From positions 1-64,000 of the forward strand of contig WBMZ01012114.1 of NCBI GenBank assembly GCA_013400975.1: a stretch of DNA of 64,000 nt, in the 5' to 3' direction. Positions 49,861 through 62,234 of this stretch are shown in pieces; positions within the stretch are counted from its first letter, which is position 1, and every line of letters starts with the position of its first letter. A program made the translations under genes and the position numbers. The notes beneath the pieces were generated by a model. It did no database searches, was not told the origin of the DNA, and was given only the letters and a program-made list of their open reading frames with translations. Source of the stretch: Atrichornis clamosus. Its lineage: Eukaryota; Chordata; Aves; Passeriformes; Menuridae.

Positions 49861-49875
49861 ATTTGCAATGCAAAT
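49861..49875 (+). promoter_or_regulatory. Octamer palindrome (PORE-like)
   Basis: ATTTGCAATGCAAAT is two inverted octamer-like half sites, with arms CATTTGC and GCAAATG in the wider 17-mer (49860-49876). It differs at one base from the known POU-dimer element PORE (ATTTGAAATGCAAAT). A POU-factor binding site is therefore plausible. A single short motif in 64 kb can easily occur by chance, and no promoter is nearby. Confidence 0.3.
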
Positions 49876-52140
49876 GTGATTTCAAGCTTCATTAACATCT
49901 TCTTTAGGGTCTGGTGCCTCAGTAGTAGGATAGAGTGATGCTTCCCACCCTCCAAGACATGTGCCAAACACCCTGCCACCCCTCCCTTCCTTCTGTCAGG
50001 GAAGAAAAGAGGAACACAGCAAGCAACAAAAGCCACCAGTCTAACATAGCTTGCTTGGCTCCAGTTTGGAAGGTGAACTTTCATTTTAGTGGAGTAAATT
50101 CCTGAGGCACCCAAACATTGCCATTTCTTCTGCCTTTGCTTAAATAACTTCAGATCACAGCAGTGAATGGGGATGGAAAGGGGTTTTAATTTCCTCAAAA
50201 ACAACCCAGACCCCTCTGAGCTTCCTTTTACTCTCAGGACTGAAAATGAAATCAGATTGTGAGATAAAACCTTGGTACAAATGGAGACGTGAGATAAGAG
50301 CTCCAGGCTCTGACTGCTCCCTCCTGAGCACTCCCTGTGCCTCCAGCACAGTCCAGATCCTGCTCCGTGGGACAGCAGCAGTGGGCAGGGGCTGCTGGAA
50401 CACCCACGTTGTTGGCAGGAACAAGCAGTGTGCCCGTGGCAGGGCTCATCAGGACAGGTCCAGTGGGTGGCTCCTTGGGAAGACACCGAAGGCTGTGGAA
50501 TATATCATCAGTTTAATACCGAGCAATTACATTTAATGGAAGATATGGGAACAAACCACTCATGGACAGTGTGGCAACACAGTATTAGAGATATTTAAAG
50601 GTTACTGAGAGAGGACACTAGTCTGGGTGAGTTGGTTTGTGGATTCAAGCTGATACAATCACACCTTTCACAAGGGTAACTGATGTATAAACCTCTGTGT
50701 AATAGGGATGTTTTGTGCACTTTTTAAACTTTATTTGCATCACTGGAGAAGCCTTCCCTTGCAAGCAAGCCCCCAAGGGGGGCTGAAGAGTCTGGGAATG
50801 CCAGAGCTCTGATGGAGTGGCCACGAGGGGTCCTGCTCAACTCAAAACGGTCTGAACCTCCCTCAGCTAAATGTGACAAAATGCAAATGAAAACATGCAC
50901 ACAGGCTGGATACATGGATGCATATGCTAAATTTAGGGAATGCAAATAGCCATCTGATTCATCTGCCCAATGACTGCCAGTGCAGGAATAAATCAGTTAA
51001 TTGGCTGAGGCCACAGCAGCTCTGAGCGAGCCCAGACACCGACCACGTACGAGCACAGCAGCTGGGGGCACACCTGAATAAACACCTTTAGCAAGCCAGG
51101 CTCTGCCCTGCGGAAACAGAAAGCTGAATTCCTGGTGCTGCCTTCTGTGTTAAACCAGCCTCTCTCCTTGGCTCAGGGAACACTTTGCCAGGTTCAGCAG
51201 GGGCTGGGAGAGCCCATCTGGCACCGGGAGGGGCGTGAGGCTGAGAGAGTCTGTCAGGAGAGAGGGGTGACAAATCCAGCTCTGCTGGCAGTGCCAGGGA
51301 AGCTGGCGGGGAGCAGAACGATGCCATCAGCTGCACAGATAAGGAGGAATCCACCTCCATGAAGGCACCTTGAGTGAGGCTGAAGCACTGCAATAAAATG
51401 TTGGTTGCACAGCCCACCAGGAGCACTTCCCCTCTGACTGGGGACGTAAAACCCAGATTATCTGCACAGGTAAATACATGCCCTTACCTGTGCTGGACTG
51501 GGAGCAGCAGGGCTGGAGCTCAGCTGCTGTGTCCCCTTTAACCATCCACTTTTCCAAAACGTGACCCGAGGGGTTCTTCCCAAGGGGAACTGTGAAAAGC
51601 TGAGCGGGTTCTGGGGTGAGTGGCAGAGCCCTGGCTGTGAGGGTGCTGGGAAGGCACTGCAGCCCCTGCTCCCTCCCAGCCCACCTGAAATCTTGCTCTG
51701 ACAGGTAGAGCAGAACAGCTCCTTGAGTCATATCTCTATTTTCCCGACAAAAGCAGGTTTTCCACCTTCTCAGCACTGCAGAACCAACCCAGGGAGCAGA
51801 TCCCCTGCATGCATCACCAAGATGCAGCACAGCTCTCACTGCCAGAAGCTTTTTCTGAAGAATGGCAGATGCAGACAAATGAAAACTAGCTGGGAGAAAA
51901 ATCAAGTCCTGATGTCTCATCTGAAATTCGACCTTTACCTTCTCATTTGAGAGATCTCCTTTAAATCAAACGAGGCCTTCCAAAATGCACACATGCCATT
52001 CCTCTCAAAACTTCTATAATCATATCTTGTGAACAAACATGAGTCATGATCAAAATTCTGAAAGCAAAAAAGGCTTCAAAATTAATCTGCGTAATCATCA
52101 CATTACCTCCAGTGCTGCCTAAATTCTTCCTACAACTCAC

Positions 52141-52205
52141 TGTGGCATTTTACAGATGAAGATAAGGGACGGAACGAGTCCGAGTGGCCAAGCTGCCTTA
52201 GGCTA
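52141..52205 (-). repeat. MIR SINE remnant, minus strand
   Basis: TGGCATTTTACAGATGAAGATAAGGGACGGAACGAGTCCGAGTGGCCAAG follows the complement of MIR (CATTTTACAGATGAGGAAACTGAGGCACAGAGAGGTTAAGTGACTTGCCCAAG). The copy is short and decayed. Weak similarity may resume near 52.42-52.51 kb. Confidence 0.55.
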
Positions 52206-53226
52206 TGGGGACGTTTTGGAAGGAGAAAAACAAAACATTACTGAGGGTCAGCTGAAAATGATCCAGTGACCTGCGGGCAGGGAGAGTGGGAGAAAGCAGG
52301 GAAAGGAGGGGAAACTGAATCCCTTTTTTTTGGGCCCCAGAAAATGTTTGAAACCAAAGCATCCAGACACGGGGCTGTGAGGGATCAAATGTTCTGCCCC
52401 TGCCATTCTCCTGTCACGTATTTGTCCAAGGATGCCCAGAGACCCCAAGGATCAGCAGGGCTGTGGTTACACAGCCAGCAGAGCCAGGCCAGGCTGGGTT
52501 TGGGTTCCTCTGGAAGAGCCTCTGCCGCAGAACGAGCCACTGGTCAGGGCAGAGCATCCCCTCCTGCAGCGGGGACAGCTCTGCACCCCGAGCCCAGGAG
52601 CAGCATCCAGCAGAGGCAGAGCAAAGCGATGGCAGGAGCCAGGCCAGAGGCCAGGAATGTGTGGGTTTGGAGCTCCGGCTGCAGCTCCACAGGGGGAAGG
52701 TCCCACAGGGCTGAGCTGATCCAAGCAAAGCCAAGGCAGAGGACAAGGAGAGGACAGGGGATTGTTAATCCTGGAACCACAGCCCCAGAGCTGGAGGTGA
52801 GGGGTTCAAGGGGCTAATAAGGGAGAAATCTGGGATTCAGGAGGGGCTGCTGCAGCACAGACACCTTGCAGGGCTTTTCTGATAGGAAACAAGGTCTCTC
52901 ATTCATCACTTCTAACTTCCAGAAAGTATCAACGTGAACACATTCCAGTGCTCCATGAAGTCCCCTGGAAACAGGTCACAATTTTTTGGTCAGATTCTAC
53001 CTAAAAGGCATTATACATATATTTATTTCCATCTGTTTTATAGCCTGCATCACCATAGTAACTTCTCCTCCTGTCAATGCTGCACGATATCCTCGTGCAC
53101 TCAGCAGAGGTAAAACACAGCTTTCCCTTATCAGCACTCAAGGTTACTGCACCATTTTCACAAGTGATTTCAAGAGCACACCGAGGCTTGCCAAATTCTG
53201 TGCTACTGGTGCTGCCTGCTGATTAC

Positions 53227-53356
53227 CTGGGCTGGGGCAGGCACAGGGAGGGGAAGCTCTCCTCCAACAGGGTATCAGAAAAAGGCTGCACTGGAGCCCA
53301 GAAAAGAGCACTATTAATCCTTGCATTCTGTTCCATCTCATACCAAATCAACTCCT
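53227..53356 (-). CDS. Candidate exon (first of a four-exon model), unknown protein
   Basis: On the minus strand 130 bp lie between an ATATTCAG acceptor and CCCAG followed by GTAATC. After two leading bases the frame reads 42 codons and ends in phase 2, compatible with the one-base start of the exon at 49260-49362. It contains the string NARINSALFWAPVQPF. The acceptor pyrimidine tract is weak and A-rich. No upstream exon or start codon was found. The family is unknown. Confidence 0.22.
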
Positions 53357-55596
53357 CTGAATATTAGAATTTTTTTCTGATGCTTAAACTAGAAAAAAAA
53401 AAAAGGAGACAGAATATGGGTCCAAAGAGAGGCTGCAGGCACCAGTTGCTGCATGTAATCACTGAAAGCCGTAGCACTGTGAATACATTTCTGATTATGT
53501 TTCAGTTTTTCATTATTAAAAATGGGCTGCAGTTGATTCATAGTTTCGCTGCAATCAGCTGAAACCCAATTACCACCACAGCACAAACCACTTCTGAGGC
53601 AGACTCTCAGGCTGCCAGGAAGAAATACCACTGTATTCCCAATGCACTCCTTGTCCCCAGTGGCAACAGCTCATTTGTTTGGGAATTTTCTACAAAACTT
53701 TGTACAAACGAGAAACCAAACAGCCTGGGCTACTCGAGGCACCTGGGCTTTTCCTCGTCAGAGAACTTGGACACTGACCATGTATTCCAGCACTGTACTC
53801 CAGCATCACCAGAGCTCCCATCCTTCCGTGGCGGGAGGCAGCTTTGTGCCGGGCTCCTGCAGAACCACCCACACGGCCCTGCCCACACCCCGCCGAGCCA
53901 CATCCTCCTCTCTCCTGCTTTTCTTCCCTCTTTCAAGTCAAACCTGTTCTCACAAGCTCACCAATTTTCATTAGAAACACCACGGGGTACCAGCAGGGTG
54001 GGGAACAGCGTTTATCATTTCGCCAGACATTCAGCAGGAGCAGCAGGAGCAATAATGGCTTGTCATTCTGCCCATCTCTTTTTCCTTCCCTCCCTCCAAC
54101 CTGTCACTTTGCTTTGGGATTGCCCACGCAAAGAAATAGGAAATTACTTTCATTTTCCCTGAGTATTAGACAATTTATCTGTGCTTGTACCTTTGGTGGG
54201 CTCTTCTTACAGAATTACAGCCCAAAGGGTGTTGGCAAAGTTGTGTAAAGAGTGTGGCAAGAATCCACAGATCATTACACCAGTCCTGTGCTCCACCTCT
54301 AATTAGAGGCAATTTGCATCTGCTACATGTTTATATTTATGCCAAAATGCAGCTCAGGTTAAGAAAGGAGATTTATGCATCAGTTTAAGTCCAGGATGCA
54401 TGTGGGGAAGAGGGAATAGCAGCAGGGGGTTAGCAGGCAAGGGGCAGGAGGGAAATAGAGCCACACTTCGTGTGCCTGTCCTTCTTCAGAGGTTGGCAGT
54501 GAAGTCACATCTCCATGGGCAACTTCACAATCGTCTCCACAGCAACAAATGTGATGCTGCAGATCGCTGAAATATCTATTTTTGAAAAGGTAGGAGGAAA
54601 ACACAAATGTGGAGCATGTAGGGGTTGAACAGCCACACAAGTCTAATGACTATAATGGGAGGTGCATAAAAATACTCGCGGAGAGAGGAGCTGAGCAAAA
54701 TCACCTTCTGAAAATTCCTCCGAGCGTAACATTTCCTGCACCCCTCTTATCGTCGCACGGGCAAAGATAGCAGAGAAGTCCCAGAGGCACCAGAATTCCC
54801 CAGGAGCTGGGATCCCTGTGTCTCTGCGTGGTCCCACAAAGCCAAGCGAGGCAGTGCCAGGAGAGGTGCTGTGACCCACGGGCTGAGAGGGACCATGAGG
54901 AAGGGACAAGCCAGGGCTTTACACTGCGTTAAAGTGCAGTTACTCCGGAGCAGAAGGACCTTAAAAGGACCTAAAAAGGATTTGCATCCATGAAACATAA
55001 GGGGATTAAAGTGTAAGGAAGCTTGTTTTCCAGGTCTAATCTAGATGCAGCCAAAAGGCTGGAAGAAGCACTGCCTGCAGCTTCCTTTCTGCTCCTAGGA
55101 AATTTCTGCTGTGATTTGTATTATCCAAGGTTATAAAAACCTCTTCAGGTTAGCAGTTCTTGGAAATGTTTTTGACATTTTGGACAGAAATCTTAAAGCA
55201 GAATTTTTCAAATGTAAGGAGGCGTGAATCCAAAATGTCTTTGGCAGGCTTTGTCCTAAACCCTCCTGCTCAGGTGAGGACTGTGGAGCAGTTGAGATCC
55301 CATCACCTTCTCCTTAGCACAGAGTGGGACACTGAAAAGAGAGAAGAGACCCCCTTGTGTCCATCCTCGAGGAAATGGCCTCAGTTCCAAACAGGAGCCA
55401 CAACTGCTGTGGATGTTGTGTTCGCAAAGGCTGCAGGACCTGTGTTTGCCGTGCACTTCATTCTTCCATTCCTGAGACACTTCTCTGGAAAAGCTGTCTC
55501 ATCACGAGATGCAGGAGGGCTTCCCACAGAAGGGGGACACGGGTGCACCCTCTTCTCCTCCATGCTCCCCTCTGCCATTCCTGGGCTTGGAATTCC
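53357..55596. other. Non-coding stretch, no gene recognised
   Basis: Mixed sequence with short open frames on both strands. Two overlapping minus-strand frames around 54.65-54.99 kb are open but lack clear donors. No repeat family was recognised. Confidence 0.45.
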
Positions 55597-55723
55597 GGAG
55601 CTCCAGGGGCATTTGGACAACGCTCCCGGGGTGCCCAGGGTGAGATTGGTGGGATGTCTGTGCAGGGCCAGGGGTTGGATCCACGATCCCTGTGGGTCCC
55701 TTCCAGCTCAGGGTAATCTGTGG
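55597..55723 (+). mobile_element. CR1 LINE, 3' end, plus strand (second subfamily)
   Basis: GGAGCTCCAGGGGCATTTGGACAACGCTC leads to GGTGAGATTGGTGGGATGTCTGTGCAGGGCCAGGGGTTGGATCCACGATCCCTGTGGGTCCCTTCCAGCTCAGG, then AATCTGTGG. This is the sense 3' end of a CR1 type characterised by GTGCAGGGCCAGGAGTTGGA, different from the four copies of the GAAGCTGTGGC type. It ends in a single decayed end repeat. The C-terminal third of the 196-codon plus-strand frame (55160-55750) is made from this repeat. Confidence 0.88.
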
Positions 55724-57578
55724 TATTTACCAAAGACCCCACGTGCTTAGAAAATCAGAGTGGGGGGCAAGAAGAGACCCGGGCAAATGAGTAGTGGTGA
55801 GCTGTGATGTCCCCAAATCCCTTCTAGCACATTCCAGCCAACACTGCTGCTCCCTGCCTTTGTGAACTGCAAATTGTAATCACATTTATGCAAAACAGAA
55901 CCCTAAGAAGATGAAAAAGCTATGTTTAAATTTCATATAGGAAATACAGCGCTGTAAATATTTTAATTGGTGCTGTGAGTTATGTTTTATGCTGCTTTTG
56001 CTGCGCACTGCGTGTGTTTTGAGATCAGCACTTTATCACTGGAACTGGCTGATGGTTTCCACTGAATGCACACTAACAAGAACCAGGATATGAGAGTACC
56101 ATAAATAGTGTACAATAAATGGGAATACTTTTCTCTCCACAAATAATATATCTTTCTCCAAAATGAGTCTCTCTCCTCTGGCACGACAACGGAATTTGAT
56201 TGTCTTTGGTATATTTGGAAAAAAACCCCAACCCTCAGAAAATGCCAATTTCTCAAAAACCAGAGCATTGTATCCATTTTTAAGAAGGTATCACCTGGAA
56301 ACATTTTAGACCCTGGGAGGACTTTCAGAGAATTTAGGGATTGTGCCATGTTTGCTCTGCTGCCCAGGGGTGTCTGGACACAGATCTAGACTCCTTTTCT
56401 CTCTATCAGCCTAGAGGGGTGCCACATTCTGGGAAGGTGCCTTTTGCAGAGCAGGTGGGTCTCCCTCAAAGCTTTGAAAGGCTTCAGCCTCACCTACAGC
56501 ACAGCTCAAATATTTTTTATGCCACAGGAAAAATATTTTTTCAGGATGGGAAATCAATTTCCTTCCCAACTCCATTTTTAAACAGCAAGTCAGAACAAAC
56601 CCACCTACTGTTTCCTTCATGCTCTTAGAGGTTTCTCTTCCTCTGCATCTTGTCATAACTGCAGTTCAGACATGAAGGAAAAATGAGAGGTACCAAGGAA
56701 TGGTACAGGAGTGCTCTGCTCTCTCAGCTGAGCCTGCAAGGAGAGAGGAGGGCAGCAGGGAAGGCTCAAGCACCCCAGTCCCTCTCACAGAGAGCCCCCA
56801 ACACCACCACTCCCACCCAAACCAGGCCCGCAGGCACTTCAGGGAGTGCCTGGCACTGGCCCATGCACACCAGAGGGATGATCCCTGCATCCAGAGCTGT
56901 GCATTGCATTTTGGAAAAACTGCAAGCAGGAAGGTGGGGTTCACCCCCTCAGTCAGCTCTGGGTGCAATAAGATTCTCCCTTCCTGACAACAGATATTTA
57001 GAGATCTACAACCTTCCTGGTAACATTATTTTATCTCTTATTTTTATATTGATAACAGAACATTAGCCTGTACAACTGCAATTAATATTTTATTCTTTTC
57101 CTATCTCATAAAATATAGAAATTTAAATCACCAAGGGATTGGAGGAACGAAAGGAGCATTATGTTTAGGCTGCTACATAATGTGGTTTGCATCATGTAAT
57201 GGGACATGTTTAATGCAGTTTTACACAGCAGTCTTTCATCATTTACGTTTGCCTCTGGCTTAATAAACTGTGCCATTCTCTTTAGGTTTGTTACAGTTGG
57301 ATATAAACCTTTCCCAGGCAGCATCCCCATGAATCACACCTGGAACATGGAAATTGGCAATCTGCATTTTCATACATCACTGGCATGCTTCTGCCTCTTA
57401 GGCTGAAGGTTTACCATCCGATTTAGGAGTGTGCCCAGTGCCTCAGTGAGGCTCCATGGCCGGCCAGGACAGCAGGGCCTGAAAGGCTGGGAGGTGCCAG
57501 CCTCACTCTTGTCCCAGGAGACGTGTGCTGGGCAGGACACGGGGCTTGACATCATTTTGCTGTTACTAAAGCATCTAA
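55724..57578. other. Non-coding stretch, no gene recognised
   Basis: AT-rich sequence with short frames only. At 57564-57570 a TACTAAA string, an ideal vertebrate branch-point sequence, stands 25-30 bases upstream of the CCTTCTCCACAG acceptor that opens the long frame described next. Confidence 0.45.
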
Positions 57579-58607
57579 GTGCCCTTCTCCACAGAAGATA
57601 TGAAGTCAAAGACTCCAACAGAGCTGGGAACTTCCCCCCAGCCTTCCAGGGACTTTGAGATGGACAGCAGCAAAGAGCAGAGTTCCTGGAGATGGTTCAT
57701 CTGGGAGGTCACCTTTTCCAGGGAACCCTTTCCTGTGGGCAGGGCCCTCCAGGGGCTGAGGAAGTGCCCCCAGACAGCCACATTTGAATGTCCACCCAGA
57801 GCAGTTCCTCATGGGGACGAGCAGCAGCTCAGCCCACGCTCAGATCCGTTGACTCAACGTGTATTTCTAAGTTTACAACCACAGCAAGATTTCTCAAGAC
57901 AGGCTTTGCTGTACGTATCAGGAAGCTGGCAGGAAACAGCCCCCTTCACACTGCAGCTGCCCTGGGGCGCTGGAGCTGTGGAAGTGACGGAGCTGGCAGC
58001 AGGGAATGCTGTGTGTGGCCCCGTCCTGACCATCCCCAGCCTTTCCAGGGCAGTGTGTCTGGTGTTTCCAGGCAGAGCCCTGCTGCAGGTGGCTGTGATG
58101 TGTGTGAGGGCACAGGGACAGCCAAAAGGCAGGACCCTGGAGCTTCCCAGCCTCAGGACCAGCAAGGGAGGAGGCGTCTGGGGGCTCCATGCCCAGGGAA
58201 GCTCCAGCAGGAAGAGGCAGGGCCAGGGCTCCTCCCAGGGGCATCACAAACACCACCAGTGGGGCAGTGAGGACCAAACAAACCCTGCTTCTCCCAACCC
58301 ACCAGTGAGGAAAATAAGTTTAGACACACTTCTACACGGCAGCCTGGCTCCCCTGCCTTCCTCAAAGCACGAGGAGCTTACAGGGACCCCAGTAGCTTTG
58401 GGCCCATCAGAAATCTGGGCAGCACCTCAGTGCTCAGACACAGAGCACACCCAGGCCCTGCGGCCCAGGCACGGGGAGGGACAGGGCCCTGCCACAGCAA
58501 CTCAGTGGCAGGCAAAAAGTGCAGACACGTGCCTCGGCAACCTCTGTTTTCCAGTGCAAACACGAATCCAAGAGCATACAGGGAGCATTAGATTTGGTAT
58601 ACAATAA
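57579..58607 (+). CDS. Long open frame of unknown nature (possible exon)
   Basis: This is the longest open frame in the window, 342 codons plus stop. The first codon is GTG; the first ATG is codon 8 at 57600, giving 335 residues. A good acceptor (TACTAAA branch point, then CCTTCTCCACAG ending at 57594) lies at its very start, so the frame could be an internal or terminal exon. The product is rich in Ser, Pro, Gly and Gln, with no signal peptide, membrane segment or domain I recognise. The region is GC-rich, which lowers stop frequency, and other frames are also partly open (a 160-codon frame at 57788-58270). A chance frame or a lineage-specific transcript are both possible. Confidence 0.25.
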   Translation: MPFSTEDMKSKTPTELGTSPQPSRDFEMDSSKEQSSWRWFIWEVTFSREPFPVGRALQGLRKCPQTATFECPPRAVPHGDEQQLSPRSDPLTQRVFLSLQPQQDFSRQALLYVSGSWQETAPFTLQLPWGAGAVEVTELAAGNAVCGPVLTIPSLSRAVCLVFPGRALLQVAVMCVRAQGQPKGRTLELPSLRTSKGGGVWGLHAQGSSSRKRQGQGSSQGHHKHHQWGSEDQTNPASPNPPVRKISLDTLLHGSLAPLPSSKHEELTGTPVALGPSEIWAAPQCSDTEHTQALRPRHGEGQGPATATQWQAKSADTCLGNLCFPVQTRIQEHTGSIRFGIQ

Positions 58608-61600
58608 AACAAGAGTAAACATTATGGGGTTTTCTCTAAAAATCACCTTTCACGGGCATTTTTATGCAGGCAGCATTTCTGGTGTATAGAAAAAGCTCAC
58701 TTTTAAAGAGATTGCAAGCACTCAGATCTCTGATCTCTTTCATCTTTTTTCATTAAAAATCAGCAGTTGTGCAGGGTTGAAAGTTCTACAGGATTTTATT
58801 AAATTGGGCAATGCCAGAGGAGAAATAACAAATAATGTTCACAAGGATAAAGTTTTGCTCTCATTATAAACTTCAGACTTTTCTTTCAATGCTGGGTTTT
58901 CATTCTTTCCCTCTGGCAGTTTGTAGCTCCTGTTCATTTCGATGGTCTCAGTCTTAATTTAAATCTGGATGCAGTGCAATCTTTGTTATGCCATATCATA
59001 TACAAATCTTGTTTGGAAGTTGCTTTTTTCTTAATAGGTATGCCAAGGAATGCCTTTCATAAAATTCTACGTAAGATGTTCTTCATCCTTAAATAACAGA
59101 GTTAAAAAGTCTGCATAATGGTAGCAAAACTGAGTGAGAGGGAGAAAGGAAAAAAAGGAAATTAAACAGGTAATAAAAGAGATTTTCAGATGAGATGTGG
59201 AATCAGAAGCAGAGCCAGGAAGGCATTTCAATGGAAGGGAACTACCCCATGTGTTAGAAATTGCAGAGGGGAAGGTTCTGGTATAAATCCTACAGCAGAG
59301 TAGAGGTGTGCAGGCAAATAATCACAAGCTCTACAGAAAAGCAGCAGGGCCAGGGTCATTTGGGGATGAAAGAACTGCCCAGAGAGGGATGTGGCTGCAT
59401 CCCTATGGCACAAGTAGGAGTGGCATGGGAAGTGTGTGGAGAAAGGCTTGAGTTCTCCATTAGGCACCATTGCTCATTGGCACAATTAAATCTCTGTCTA
59501 GGACATTTTGGAGATGGAAATTTAGGACAGGAGGATGTTCAGACCCTGAGCACTACTGGCCAAGGGAAGGAAAGAAGCCAAGAATGGGCAGACATCAAAC
59601 TGTGCTTTCAGTGTAATCACCCCTGAAAGAGATTGCACTGTGCTCAGCAACTGCATGGATGGCTCCAATCACAGCAAACCTCATCTCATTCCAAATAATT
59701 ACAAAAGAGAGACCCCAGCTGCAGTATGAGCACATGCACAGCTTATCAAGGTGTAAGAGGGAGGAGGCAGAAAAGAGATAGAACTTCTGTAACACTTCCA
59801 CTCTTGCAATCACTGCAGTTAATCCCCAGGTCCCTTAATCAAAACTCATCAAGAAAACAGAGTTGATGAAATCAGAAGAAATATTGCCTGAATAACTCTT
59901 GAGATGGGCTTGGATATTTTTGCAGCATTATTAAAAGTGATGGGCAAATCCTGATCAACTTCTAATAGTACCATGTATAATCATCCACGTGGTTTTTGTC
60001 CTTACAAAAAACAACATTTCAGCACTTGTAGGATTAAATATTTCATACAATGGACACCAGTACCTACATACACAGAGCAGAATTCTTCTGGGAACAAACT
60101 TTCTTACAGAGTTTTATGAATTTTCTGCTTCCACATGCATTGGGAGCACAGGTTTTTCTAAGGTAAGTGAATCTCCACTTCCAGCCTGGGTAGGAATCAG
60201 GATTTACAGAGAAATGTGGAAATAATTAAACTAGGGGAAAAAGCTACTCATGTTTTAATTTCATGCTTAGGTTCGTTCAGAGTTTAAGATGCAGGGATGA
60301 GTCATCAGTTCTTATTTTATTCAACCCCAACCCCTGGAGAGTGTTGGATTACACGAAGTTACAGCCTATGCTCCAGAAAGAACCAGTTCTGTGCATTGGC
60401 TGCCATTTTTCTGATCCCTCACATTGCGATTTAGCCCAAAATGCAGCAGCCCCGAGCAGAGGTGGTGTCAGACACAGCCCCTGGCACTCACACCCTGCCG
60501 AAGCAGGGGCTGCAGAGGCTCCCCGCTCTTTCTGGGACACGCAGGGCTGCTCACAGAGCTCAGGCTCTAGGGTCATTGCTTGTGACAACTCACAGGAAGC
60601 ACTTCCAGAAACACTTGATGGAAAAAGAAAGAGCTGCCTGTGTGTCTGCCCAGGCCCCTTCCCCTCCCCTGGGGATGCCAGTATCTCAGGGCACAGAGGA
60701 AACTCTGGGATGTTGCTTTTAACAGGATTAGCCACATCTTGTGAAGTTCAGAGAGTGACCTTTCCTAAAATCCATGATTTTCTGACAAAAGCACTTGTAA
60801 ATGAGTAGGGGCTTGTCTGTGCTTAAAGGTTTTGGTAAGGGGGAGACGTTGGCCTTTTTCCTTGCTGTGCATCAGTAGCTGCATCAGAGACATTCCCATT
60901 GGTGTTGGGAATGGGAATGAGCTCTGCTCCTTGCAGAACTCTCTGCCCTGTCTCAACTCTTTTCCTTTCATATGCTGCTTCAAAAGATCAGTTTTAAAAT
61001 GCAGTCCAAGGTGGGATCAGAAAACAGGAAAACAAAGCAAAAGTCCATTTCACCATAAAGTCAGAATCCCCACTTTCAATACCTTTTATACCCCAGCTGG
61101 AGCTTGTGACTGTTCTTTAAGAATGTGCCCGTGGTTTTAAACCACTGCCCTCAACAAACACCCTCCTGATGGTGGTGTGATGACCTCTGTGGTCATCAGA
61201 CTTCCAGAGTCTTTGTTCCTTATGTTTTAGTAATTAAAAGTAATGCATTGCATAGACTCCATGCTTGATTTGTATCTAACTTGGGTAAAAGAAAGGAGTA
61301 GTGTGACTCAGTGCCTTGGCTAAGTCACTCCATCCTCACAATAACATCAACACTTACAAATCATGGCCTGTTTAATTCAGTCATTTAATCAAGTTAGAGG
61401 AAGCAGAAGAGCAGCAAAAAGAAGAAGAGGCTGGGAAAAAATGAAGACATTAAAAAAAAAACCTCACACCTTGATTATGGCTTTTGTCAGCTCAGGAAGC
61501 AGCTGCTTTCTGTGTGTCCCGATCCCTGGCCTTGTAAAAAGCCCTGTCACCACTGATACCCATCTGCGCTCCACGGAGTGAATCCCAGCAGCTCCTCCTC

Positions 61601-62009
61601 ATCCTCCCCTCTAACTCCGCAGCACAGACAGCCCAGAGCACCAATCCACAGTGACATTTGGGCTCCAATTTTACATCTTTGCATGAAAAGGCCAGGAGCC
61701 GATCCTGCAGCATTGTTCCTCCCTGTGGAGCCCATTTATGAGCTCCCTAAATGCCTCTTAAAACAAAGCTCTGAGGACAGCACTAATAATTACAAGAAAC
61801 GAACCACTTTGAAGGGTAATTTGTGGTGGCTTTTGGTGGGCACTTGCTGCTCTCAGCTGTGTTCCTGGGTCTTTAGAATCTTCTGTTGAATCACAATTTT
61901 AAATGATCCACAGCACAGCCCTCTCAGCCTACGTGAAAGCTGGCAATTACGCAGCTGCAGACAACAGAAAAAGCCTTTAAAAACCGGCACATCTACTTTA
62001 ATGACACCT
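58608..62009. other. Non-coding stretch, no gene recognised
   Basis: AT-rich to mixed sequence. Open frames reach about 180 codons (60263-60808, plus strand) without recognisable motifs. A purine-rich patch lies at 61.38-61.46 kb. No mobile element was recognised. Confidence 0.45.
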
Positions 62010-62234
62010 CTGCCCTTCCTGGGCGCCACAGCAGGGGCTGTTTGCAAGGCTGGGACCCCGCGGGGCTGGAGCCAGGGGATGCCGAGGGGGCCGGAGGGAC
62101 AAGGAGCTGCCCCCCTGCCCCAGCACCGCCTCCCGAAATTCCTGCTCTTCCCTCAGCATCCAATTACCCGAAGCCGGAGCTGCGGGGGACCCGGGAGTCG
62201 TGTACGCGTTCCTGCAGCACCGAACTGCCGTGCA

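Larger units (their letters stand above)
49363..53226. other. Possible intron of the minus-strand model; otherwise unannotated
   Basis: If the four-exon model holds, this is a 3.9-kb intron. It contains the MIR remnant at 52141-52205 and an octamer palindrome at 49861-49875. Large minus-strand open frames (49836-50486, 216 codons; 51327-51920, 197 codons) cross it but show no family motif. A segment with its upstream edge at 51461 has a fair acceptor but no clear donor. Confidence 0.25.

Noticed and set aside
49836..50486. 216-codon minus-strand open frame
   Set aside because: No motif and no splice or start context was found. It spans AT-rich and GC-rich parts without a change in character and is likely chance.
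51327..51920. 197-codon minus-strand frame and nearby exon-like borders
   Set aside because: Two different frames look equally protein-like, and a donor and an acceptor lie only 26 bases apart, which is too short for an intron. No consistent exon could be drawn.
55160..55750. 196-codon plus-strand open frame
   Set aside because: Its last third is CR1 3' sequence, and no start or splice context supports the rest.
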